Below are positions 8,343 to 14,730 of a DNA stretch of 64,000 bases, in pieces (the stretch's first letter is position 1; each line of letters starts with the position of its first letter). The translations under genes were made by a program, and so were the position numbers. Origin of the DNA: Agromyces sp. LHK192 (GTDB taxonomy: Bacteria; Actinomycetota; Actinomycetes; Actinomycetales; Microbacteriaceae); assembly GCF_004006235.1 (NCBI RefSeq), contig NZ_CP034753.1, forward strand, positions 124,001-188,000, written 5' to 3'. The notes beneath the pieces are model-generated. The model did not search any database and was not told where the DNA came from. It saw only the letters and a list, made by a program, of their open reading frames with translations.

Positions 8343-10151
8343 TCACTCGATCGCGTCGTCGGTGCGGGGACGGGCCGTGGTTCCGCCGTGCTCGGGAATC
8401 AGCTTGAAGTCCGTGAGCAGTTCGCCGACCTCGGTCCCGTCGAGCCGCCGGTACAGCCGCTCGCGCAGGAACTTCGGACCGGGGAGGTCGACCGCGGCTC
8501 CGTCGCGGAGGCGGCTCGTCGCCTTCAGCAGCGCGCGCACGTCGTACGTCGACCCGAACACCTCGGGCACGCCGCGGTCGATGCCGAGGAGTCGATAGGC
8601 GGCCTCCATGCCCGTGCGCACCGAGTACTCGGTCGTGAAGATGCAGTCGCGCGTGGTCTCGGCGAACTGGCCGATGAACGCGAAGTTGACCGCGCCCTCG
8701 GGCACGACGTCGGGTCGGTCGCCGGCCTTGCGGGGCATGAAGAACGACGTGACGTACGGCATCATCACGGGCACGCACGTCGCGGCGTTCGCCGCGAGGT
8801 CGTCGATCTGGTCGGCCGGCACGCCCAGGTGGTAGAGCCACTCGCGGGTGATCTCCTCGCCCGTCGACTCCTGCAGCGTCTTGCCGGTGTAGTCGCCGGG
8901 CACGTCGACGAACAGGCCGTACACCCACACCACGATCTGGTCCTTCGGCTGCTGCTTGAAGTGCGGCTGCCGGTTGACGGTCCAGCTCATGAGCCAGGCC
9001 GAGTCCCTCGCGGTGACGATGCCGCCCGTCACGACGCGACCGCTGAACGGGTCGCGCTTCGCGATGCGCTCGATGTACTCGGGGATCCTGGCGTCGAGCG
9101 TCGTGACCGTCGCCGACTCCCACTTGGACTTCTCGATGTCGCCGCAGAACACGTCGGGCCGGCCGAACGTCGGATGCTTCGCCGCGAGGTTCTGCCAGAG
9201 CGCCCAACCGGCGGCGGGCGACGTGTCGAGCTTCGCCGGCGTGTGCTGGTCGCCCTCGTCGGAGTTCTCGGTGAGCCCGCCGATGGTCGCGAGCACGAGG
9301 TCGTCGACGCCGAGGTCGACGCCGTCCGGCCGGCCGCCCTCCGTCCACGAGATGCGGGTCGCGCGCGCCTCGTCGCCGTCGAACGCGAAGTCGATGTCGG
9401 TCACCTGGGTGTCGAACCGGAACTCGACGCCCTGGTCGAGCAGCCAACGGTACAGCGGCAGCACGAGCGACTCGTACTGGTTGTACTTCGTGAACTTCAG
9501 CGCCGACAGGTCGGGCAGGCCGCCGATGTGGTGGATGAACCGGTGCAGGTACAGCTTCATCTCGAGGGCCGAGTGCCATTCCTCGAACGCGAACATGGTG
9601 CGCCAGTACAGCCAGAAGTTGCTGTCGAGGAAGTCGGTCGAGAAGACCTCGTCGATCCGCTTGTCCTCCATCTCCTCGCGGGTGGCGAGGAAGACCTTGA
9701 CGATGTCCTTCTGGGCGGCGTCGTTCAGGCCGAACAGGTTGTCAGTGCGAGCATCCTGCCCCTGGTGCTCGGTGACCCGGCAGAGCGAGAAGTTCGGGTC
9801 GTCCTTGTTGAGCCAGTAGAACTCGTCGAGCACGCTCGCGTCCTCGACCTCGAGGGAGGGGATCGAGCGGAACAGGTCCCACAGGCACTCCATGTGGTCC
9901 TCCATCTCGCGGCCGCCGCGGATGACGAACCCCTTCGCGGGGCGCTTGATGCCATCGAGCGCGCCACCGGGCAGCGGCAGCCGTTCGAGGATCGTGATGC
10001 GGTCGCCCGACATCCGCCCGTCGCGGATCATGAACGCCGCCGACGACATCGAGGCGAGCCCCGCCCCGACGAACCACGCCGACTTCGCGTCGACCCCCTC
10101 GGGCTTGCGCGGTCGGGCGAACGCCTCGTAGTTGCCGGTGCTGTAGTACAT
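8343..10151 (-). CDS. ohyA: Oleate hydratase (myosin-cross-reactive antigen family)
   Basis: A 602-residue FAD-dependent hydratase that adds water across the cis-9 bond of oleic and linoleic acid to give 10-hydroxy fatty acids. The FAD Rossmann segment is AWFVGAGLASMSSAAFMIRDG (about 25-45). The segment IRGGREMEDHMECLWDLFRS (78-97) carries the conserved glutamate (Glu82) of the family. The sequence stays alignable by eye to known family members to the end. The ATG at 10151 follows a G-rich stretch, and an upstream in-frame start would add 27 arginine/glycine-rich residues. In other bacteria the enzyme detoxifies host or environmental unsaturated fatty acids. It stands alone here, 30 bp from ptrB on the same strand. 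Confidence 0.93.
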   Translation of the reverse strand: MYYSTGNYEAFARPRKPEGVDAKSAWFVGAGLASMSSAAFMIRDGRMSGDRITILERLPLPGGALDGIKRPAKGFVIRGGREMEDHMECLWDLFRSIPSLEVEDASVLDEFYWLNKDDPNFSLCRVTEHQGQDARTDNLFGLNDAAQKDIVKVFLATREEMEDKRIDEVFSTDFLDSNFWLYWRTMFAFEEWHSALEMKLYLHRFIHHIGGLPDLSALKFTKYNQYESLVLPLYRWLLDQGVEFRFDTQVTDIDFAFDGDEARATRISWTEGGRPDGVDLGVDDLVLATIGGLTENSDEGDQHTPAKLDTSPAAGWALWQNLAAKHPTFGRPDVFCGDIEKSKWESATVTTLDARIPEYIERIAKRDPFSGRVVTGGIVTARDSAWLMSWTVNRQPHFKQQPKDQIVVWVYGLFVDVPGDYTGKTLQESTGEEITREWLYHLGVPADQIDDLAANAATCVPVMMPYVTSFFMPRKAGDRPDVVPEGAVNFAFIGQFAETTRDCIFTTEYSVRTGMEAAYRLLGIDRGVPEVFGSTYDVRALLKATSRLRDGAAVDLPGPKFLRERLYRRLDGTEVGELLTDFKLIPEHGGTTARPRTDDAIE

Positions 10152-10273
10152 CGAACCCCCCGTTCGTGCGGTGGCGCCCCCCCGGCACCGCCCGCAGGAC
10201 GAGACTATGCGGCGCACCCCGCCGCAACGCACGGTCTGGAGGGGATGCTCAGCTTCCGGCGCTCAGTCACCGC

Positions 10274-10702
10274 TCAATCGTCGTCGGGGCCGCTCTGCTC
10301 GACCTCCTCGACGAGCCACCGGTCGCCGCCCTGGTGCAGCATCACGCCGCGCACGCGCTCGCCGTCGCGCACGGCCTGGAATCCGATCGGCGGCAGGTCT
10401 CCGCCCGCCCCAGAGCCGTCGATGCCGACCGGCGAGGTGCCCGCCCCGAACATCGGCGACTCGTAGCCGAGCGACTCGAGTGCACGCGTGCGCTGCTCGG
10501 CGTCCCAGATGCCCGAGAGCGACCATGCCATCGCGCCGCACGCGAGCGCCCCGATGATGAAGACGACGTAGCCGCCCTCGCGCATGGGCTTCCACTTCTT
10601 GCGGGTGCCCACGATCGACATCGCGATGCCGGCGACCAGCAGCAGCGCCGGGATCACGAGCGGCCACGGCTCCCACGGTTCGAGGGTGACGGTCGCGTCC
10701 AC
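10274..10702 (-). CDS. Two-TM membrane protein, downstream member of a tandem paralogous pair
   Basis: A 142-residue protein with two hydrophobic segments (about 14-32 and 45-62) and a soluble C-terminal half. It is clearly related to the gene just upstream: both share LEPWxPWPL at the N-terminus, a central GYVxxxxG, the block WDxxQRxxALxxLGYExPxF, and a C-terminal DGExVxGxxxxxGDxxWxVxE pattern. No known domain is recognised. The GTG start (10700-10702) lies 1 nt after the stop of the upstream paralogue, so the two are translationally coupled. An acidic tail (SGPDDD) ends the protein. Confidence 0.75.
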   Translation of the reverse strand: MDATVTLEPWEPWPLVIPALLLVAGIAMSIVGTRKKWKPMREGGYVVFIIGALACGAMAWSLSGIWDAEQRTRALESLGYESPMFGAGTSPVGIDGSGAGGDLPPIGFQAVRDGERVRGVMLHQGGDRWLVEEVEQSGPDDD

Positions 10703-10703
10703 G

Positions 10704-11084
10704 TCAGCCGCCGTCCTCCACGACCTGCCACTGCCCGTCGCCGAGCGGCACGATCTGCCCGGTGACCTCCTCGCCGTCGAGGGTCGCGCGGAAGTCGATC
10801 GCGCCGGGCGTGCCGCCGACGATGCCCTCGCCCCCCGAGAACGTCGGATCCTCGTACCCCAGCCCGACGAGCGCGTCGCGCCGCTGCCCCTGGTCCCACG
10901 TGCCCGACAGGAACCCGAGCAGCGCGACGGCCGACAGCCCGCCGCCGACCACGAGCACGTACCCGATCTCCCGCAGCCACCGGATGCCCCGCCCCGCGAT
11001 CGCGAACACCGCCCCGAGCACGACGGCTGCGGCCGAGAAGAGCAACGGCCACGGATGCCACGGTTCGAGGTACACGGTCTCCAT
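10704..11084 (-). CDS. Two-TM membrane protein, upstream member of a tandem paralogous pair
   Basis: A 126-residue protein with two transmembrane segments (about 12-30 and 42-60) and a C-terminal soluble domain ending WQVVEDGG. It is a paralogue of the next gene (shared LEPW, WDxGQRRxAL and LGYExPxF). The C-terminal strands look like a small beta-rich domain that might sense or bind something at the membrane, but nothing is recognisable. The gene begins 13 bp after the LysM lipoprotein stop on the same strand, so lipoprotein and both paralogues probably form one operon. Confidence 0.75.
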   Translation of the reverse strand: METVYLEPWHPWPLLFSAAAVVLGAVFAIAGRGIRWLREIGYVLVVGGGLSAVALLGFLSGTWDQGQRRDALVGLGYEDPTFSGGEGIVGGTPGAIDFRATLDGEEVTGQIVPLGDGQWQVVEDGG

Positions 11085-11097
11085 CAGCCGAATGGTC

Positions 11098-11577
11098 TCA
11101 GCCGACGCCGACCCTCGTCCAGTCGAGGTTGATCGGATCGCCGATGTAGACCGCCTCGCCGAAGTCGTGGATCTGCGGGTTCATGCGCAGCAGTTGCTGC
11201 TGCGGCAGGTCGAATCGCTGGGCGATGTCGAAGAAGCTGTCGCCCTGCACCACGATGTACAGCGCGGGGGTGCCACTGCCGTCGACTTGGACGGTTCCCA
11301 TGGCGCCCGGGATCGGGCCGTTGTCGTACGCGGGCCCGGGCTCGTAGACCGGCGCCGGGTCGTTGGGCACGGGGTCCGGGGCGGGTGCCAGCTCGGGCGC
11401 GGGCGCCGGTTCGGCGACCGGCGTCGGCGTCGGAGTGGGCGTCGGCGTCGGAGTCGCCGTCACGGTGACCATCACGGTCTCGGCCGGTGGGGCCTCGGCG
11501 GGGAAGCATCCGGTGAGCGCGAACGCGAGCACGACGGTGATGCCGGCCGCCGCCGCGCCTCGTCTCCCCAGCTCCAT
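11098..11577 (-). CDS. LysM-domain lipoprotein with Thr-Pro linker
   Basis: A 159-residue exported protein. It has a signal peptide with lipobox LTGC (Cys24), then a Thr-Pro repeat (about 41-53) and a Pro/Ala-rich linker to about residue 90. A single LysM domain (about 105-152) contains YIVVQGDSFFDIAQRFDL. LysM domains bind N-acetylglucosamine-containing glycans, so this is probably a membrane-anchored peptidoglycan-binding protein reaching through the wall. The ATG at 11577 has GGAGGAAG at good spacing, and the longer ORF upstream is arginine-rich shadow. It heads a probable operon with the two paralogous membrane proteins. Confidence 0.87.
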   Translation of the reverse strand: MELGRRGAAAAGITVVLAFALTGCFPAEAPPAETVMVTVTATPTPTPTPTPTPVAEPAPAPELAPAPDPVPNDPAPVYEPGPAYDNGPIPGAMGTVQVDGSGTPALYIVVQGDSFFDIAQRFDLPQQQLLRMNPQIHDFGEAVYIGDPINLDWTRVGVG

Positions 11578-11694
11578 CGCTTCCTCCGTCCGCAGGGCGT
11601 CGATCGCCAGCCTAGGCCGCTGCCCGGGCGCGTGGGTCAGTGCAGACCATGATGTGGAAATCGGATTCCCGACAGCTCGCTGCGCAGTGCCGGT

Positions 11695-11763
11695 TTCAGG
11701 AGATCGGAGGCTGCTCAGGACCGGATCCGCGATTTCGTCCTGACCTGCCTCCGATCTCCTGAA
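11695..11763. repeat. Nested inverted repeat between lipoprotein and MocR genes
   Basis: Perfect 17-bp arms (11695-11711 and 11747-11763, starting TTCAGGAGATCGG) enclose a second inverted pair, TCAGGAC (11715-11721) and GTCCTGA. The central loop contains GGATCC. TCTCCTGAAG is repeated directly once more just after the right arm. It lies 33 bp beyond the stop of the MocR gene and about 118 bp upstream of the lipoprotein start, so it may terminate the former. There is no T-tract. The symmetry and size also fit a mobile or REP-like intergenic element. Confidence 0.8.
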
Positions 11764-11795
11764 GCGGGACTCTCCTGAAGGGGGCGGCCGCAGCG

Positions 11796-13334
11796 TCAGC
11801 CGTCGAGCACGGCCGCACGGATCCGGCGCAGCGCCCCGTCGAGCGCCGTGTCGGAGACGCCCGCGTACCCGATCACGAACCCCGCCGGTCCGGCGAGGGC
11901 GCCCTCGACCGCGTACATCGAGAGCGGCGCGACCACCACGCCCTCGGCGCGCAGGCGGTCGACGACCCGGGCGGATGCCTCGGCGCTCGGCAGCGTCACC
12001 ACGGCGTGCAGACCGCCCTCGAGGGCCGTGAGCTCGGCGCCGGGGCATCCGTCGAGCCGTTGGATCACGAGCCGTCGACGGTGCGCGTACTCGCGTCGGG
12101 TCGCGGCGATGTGCCGTCGGAGCGCGCCCGTCTCGAGCAGGTGGGCCATGGCGTGCTGCACGGGGCCGGGGACGGGCGGCAGTTCGTCGCGACGGATCGC
12201 CGCGACGGCATCGCGGAACCGGCGACCGGATGCCCCGGTCGCATGCTCGTTCGGCAGCACCAGGTAGCCGAGCCGGAGCGACGGCGTGAGCACCTTCGAG
12301 AAGCTGCCGATGAGCGCCACCCGACCGCCGCGGTCGAGCGACGCGAGGGCCGGCAGCGGTGCGCCGGTGTGCCGGAACTCGCTGTCGTAGTCGTCCTCGA
12401 TCACGAGCCAGCCGTTCCGGTCGGCGAGGTCGAGCAGTGCGAGTCGGTCGGCGACGGGCAGGCGCCCGCCGAGCGGGTACTGGTGGCTCGGGGTGACGAC
12501 CACGGCGTCGAGGCCACCGGCGGTGTCACTCCCGCCGCCGGTGTCGGCGGCGGCCGGGTCATCGTCGGCGAGGTCGGCGAGTGCGTCCACGTCGATGCCG
12601 TCGCGTAGCACCGGGATCGCGCGGAGCACCGCTCCTCGCCGGGCGAGCGTGCGCCGAGCGGTCGGGTACCCGGGGTGCTCGACGGCGACGTGCGGCGGGC
12701 GGCCGAGCGATTCGGTGAGTGCCATCGCGACGAGCGCGGTCGCCTCGCCGGTGCCTGCGGTGACGACGATGTCGTCGGGCGAACAGGCGACGCCGCGGGC
12801 GTACCGCAGGTGGTCGGCGATCGCGCGCTGCAGCTCGGGGAGGCCGAACCGGGGCGGGGAATCGGCCGAGACCGGGGCCGATCCGGCCGCTCGCCAGGCT
12901 GCGCGCCAGACGCGCTCGTCGAGCCGGGCCAGCGACGGGACGCCGGGGGAGAGGTCGATCACGACCGGGTCGACGGAATACGGCCGCTCGTCGGCGTCCA
13001 GCGGTTCGGTGTCGAGTGGCCCGGTGTTCCGCGACCTCGGGTCGGACGGCGCCGAGCCCGGCGCGTGCGCGTCGGCCGGGTGGCGTTCGAGTTCGGCCAC
13101 CCGGGTCGGCGCGCCCTGGCGGGTCGACAGGTACCCCTCTCCGGCGAGCTGGTCGTACGCCTGCACGACCGAGCTGCGGGCGACGCCCAGCTCGGTCGCG
13201 AGCACGCGGGTGGACGGCATCACGTCGCCGGCGCGCAGTGCGCCCGACAGGATGCCCCGGCGGAGCCCGTCGACGAGCTGGACGCCGATGGGCGTGGAGT
13301 CGTCGCGGTCCACGACGAGCAGGGGTCCGTCCAT
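11796..13334 (-). CDS. pdxR: MocR/PdxR-family regulator (GntR DNA-binding domain fused to aminotransferase fold)
   Basis: A 512-residue regulator. The N-terminal GntR winged helix (about 10-80) shows PIGVQLVDGLRRGILSGAL and MPSTRVLATELGVARSSVVQAYDQLAGEGYL. The remainder is a class-I aminotransferase-like PLP-binding domain with VVTPSHQYPLGG, DDYDSEFR and the PLP lysine in IGSFSKVLTPSLRLGY. PdxR proteins sense pyridoxal phosphate and control vitamin B6 genes. The divergent PNPOx-fold gene 78 bp away fits that role, although the subfamily (B6 or another amine) cannot be fixed by sequence. The ATG at 13334 was chosen because the longer frame would run through the divergent promoter. The operator region holds four ACTGG/CCAGT sites. 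Confidence 0.85.
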   Translation of the reverse strand: MDGPLLVVDRDDSTPIGVQLVDGLRRGILSGALRAGDVMPSTRVLATELGVARSSVVQAYDQLAGEGYLSTRQGAPTRVAELERHPADAHAPGSAPSDPRSRNTGPLDTEPLDADERPYSVDPVVIDLSPGVPSLARLDERVWRAAWRAAGSAPVSADSPPRFGLPELQRAIADHLRYARGVACSPDDIVVTAGTGEATALVAMALTESLGRPPHVAVEHPGYPTARRTLARRGAVLRAIPVLRDGIDVDALADLADDDPAAADTGGGSDTAGGLDAVVVTPSHQYPLGGRLPVADRLALLDLADRNGWLVIEDDYDSEFRHTGAPLPALASLDRGGRVALIGSFSKVLTPSLRLGYLVLPNEHATGASGRRFRDAVAAIRRDELPPVPGPVQHAMAHLLETGALRRHIAATRREYAHRRRLVIQRLDGCPGAELTALEGGLHAVVTLPSAEASARVVDRLRAEGVVVAPLSMYAVEGALAGPAGFVIGYAGVSDTALDGALRRIRAAVLDG

Positions 13335-13344
13335 GTGCAGGCTC

Positions 13345-13408
13345 CAACTGGTCTGGCTGATCTTGGAATGACTGGACTGTATCGCATACCAGTTGCGTCC
13401 GAAACTGG
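13345..13408. promoter_or_regulatory. Divergent promoter/operator of the MocR gene and the PNPOx-like gene
   Basis: ACTGG half-sites occur at 13348, 13371 and 13404 in direct orientation, and CCAGT, the inverse, at 13389. MocR-type regulators typically bind direct plus inverted repeats in the shared promoter of their divergent target, which this spacing resembles. On the minus strand TACAGT (13381-13376) is a fitting -10 for the regulator gene. Confidence 0.6.
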
Positions 13409-13412
13409 ACCC

Positions 13413-14093
13413 ATGACCCACGCCGTACCCGTTGCGCCATCCGTCGCTCCGCCCGCCCGCCGCATTCGCCGCCTCGCCGACCGGCAGGTCGTCGACCGCA
13501 CCGAACTCGACCGCCTTCTCGACGGGCAGCTCATCGGTCACCTCGCCGCGGTGCACCACGGCGAGCCGGTCGTCGTGCCCATGGCGTACGCGCGCGTCGG
13601 CGACGACCTGCTGCTCCACGGTTCGACCGGAGGCGGATTCGCCCTACGCGCAGCCGACGAACGGCAGACCGTCGCGTTCGCCGTGACCGCGCTCGACGGC
13701 GTCGTGGTGGCCCGCTCGCTCTTCGACCACTCGATGAACTACCGCAGCGCGATCGTGTACGGCGTGCTCGAACCGGTCGCCGACGAGCCGGCCGCCCTCG
13801 ACGCCCTGTCGGATCGGCTGCTCCCGGGCCGCGTCGCCGAGCTGCGCGCCAGCACACGCAAGGAGGTCGCCGCCACCCGGGTGCTCCGCCTGCCGATCGT
13901 CGACGTCGTGATGAAGGCACGGGCCGGCGGGCCGTCCGAGGCGGCCGATGACGGTGAGGACCACGCGCAGTGGGCCGGAGTCGTGCCGCACGCTCCCAGT
14001 TGGGGGGAACCGATCGCCTCAGGGCTCACGCCTCCGGGCACGCCCCTACCGGATTCGGTGGCAGCGCTGGCGACCGACTCCCGCCCCGCGTGA
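13413..14093 (+). CDS. Pyridoxamine 5'-phosphate oxidase-fold (FMN-binding split barrel) protein
   Basis: A 226-residue protein. The split-barrel core (about 25-150) shows LLDGQLIGHLAAVHHGEPVVVPMAYARVGDDLLLHGSTGGG and VVARSLFDHSMNYRSAIVYG, the pattern of the flavin/heme/F420-binding PNPOx superfamily. The C-terminal 60 residues contain WAGVVPHAPSWGEPI and a Pro-rich tail, as in proteins found next to MocR regulators. The reaction is unknown. True PdxH residues cannot be confirmed by eye. The ATG at 13413 is the first in-frame start after the shared operator, and the longer open frame upstream overlaps the MocR gene. Confidence 0.85.
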   Translation: MTHAVPVAPSVAPPARRIRRLADRQVVDRTELDRLLDGQLIGHLAAVHHGEPVVVPMAYARVGDDLLLHGSTGGGFALRAADERQTVAFAVTALDGVVVARSLFDHSMNYRSAIVYGVLEPVADEPAALDALSDRLLPGRVAELRASTRKEVAATRVLRLPIVDVVMKARAGGPSEAADDGEDHAQWAGVVPHAPSWGEPIASGLTPPGTPLPDSVAALATDSRPA

Positions 14094-14141
14094 AGGCTTG
14101 CCCCTTGGAAATCGGACCGGAGCCGGGAAAGGAGGTGTCCC

Positions 14142-14252
14142 ATGTCCATGCTCATCATCCTGGTCGCGGCGGCGGTCGTCACCGCGGTCGCGGGCACCGT
14201 CGTGCAGCTCACGCGCGACGGCTACCGCCGTACGCCCACCCGCGCGATCTGA
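14142..14252 (+). CDS. 36-residue single-pass membrane microprotein
   Basis: The frame ATG...TGA codes for a short protein: MSMLIILVAAAVVTAVAGT forms one hydrophobic helix, followed by a basic tail (VVQLTRDGYRRTPTRAI). It has the best Shine-Dalgarno sequence in the region, AAAGGAGGTG, 5 nt before the ATG. The strong RBS, hydrophobic N-terminus and basic C-terminus argue that it is real despite its length. It sits just upstream of the conserved element copy B. Its role is unknown. Confidence 0.65.
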   Translation: MSMLIILVAAAVVTAVAGTVVQLTRDGYRRTPTRAI

Positions 14253-14266
14253 GGCATCCGTCGCCC

Positions 14267-14340
14267 GGAATAGGGCGATCGCCCGATGAGGCGGGGGTAC
14301 CTCAGAGACGAGAGTCGAAGCATCCAGAAGGAGGATCACC
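14267..14340 (+). promoter_or_regulatory. Conserved regulatory/promoter element, copy B
   Basis: Nearly identical to 3688-3760 (minus strand): GGAATA followed by the palindrome GGGCGATCGCCC, then GATGAGGCGGGGGTACCTCAG, AGAGTCGA and GCATCCAGA, ending in the RBS AAGGAGGA before the ATG at 14341. The two copies also agree in their distance to the start codon (within 1 nt), so position relative to the promoter is conserved and not only the sequence. Confidence 0.75.
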
Positions 14341-14535
14341 ATGCACCACGCAGCCGACTTCACCGTCCTGCACCAGTACGACAGCGACCGCCTGGCCGGC
14401 GAGCTCGAGCTCGACGCCCGCCGTCTGGCCGACGAGGATGCCGCGATCGACGGCGGTCCGTCGTCGCGGTCGCGCCGGCTCGCCTGGCCGGGCCGCTCGC
14501 GGCGTGCGGTCGTGCGCACCGCGCGGCTCGCATGA
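14341..14535 (+). CDS. 64-residue charged protein of unknown function under conserved element B
   Basis: The sequence begins MHHAADFTVLHQYDSDRLAGEL and ends with an arginine-rich stretch (WPGRSRRAVVRTARLA). The first half looks helical and acidic and the C-terminus is strongly basic. No signal peptide or TM segment and no known family are recognised. AAGGAGG is well placed before the ATG, and the upstream element is shared with a flavoprotein gene 10.6 kb away. It lies immediately ahead of the large LuxR-type regulator, so the two may be functionally linked. Confidence 0.65.
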   Translation: MHHAADFTVLHQYDSDRLAGELELDARRLADEDAAIDGGPSSRSRRLAWPGRSRRAVVRTARLA

Positions 14536-14721
14536 CGCGGCGGAGCACGGCGACCGCCGCCGGCCCCATCCGCCCACGCCGCTTCGGACGGGACGGTTCG
14601 TCTCACGCAGGATCATCGGATGCCTCGGTCCCGCGCGAAACGAACCGTCCCGTTTCGGCCTGATTTCGTGGACGTGCTGCCGGAGCCGGTCGTGCCGGGC
14701 ATCGATGTCGGTCGTGCGTGG

Positions 14722-14730
14722 CACGATGGC
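14722..14730 (+). promoter_or_regulatory. Candidate -10 box of the LuxR-family regulator gene
   Basis: CACGAT (14722-14727) ends 3 nt before the ATG at 14731 and 6 nt before the in-frame GTG at 14734. No Shine-Dalgarno sequence is visible, so a leaderless message starting at either codon is plausible. Confidence 0.35.
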
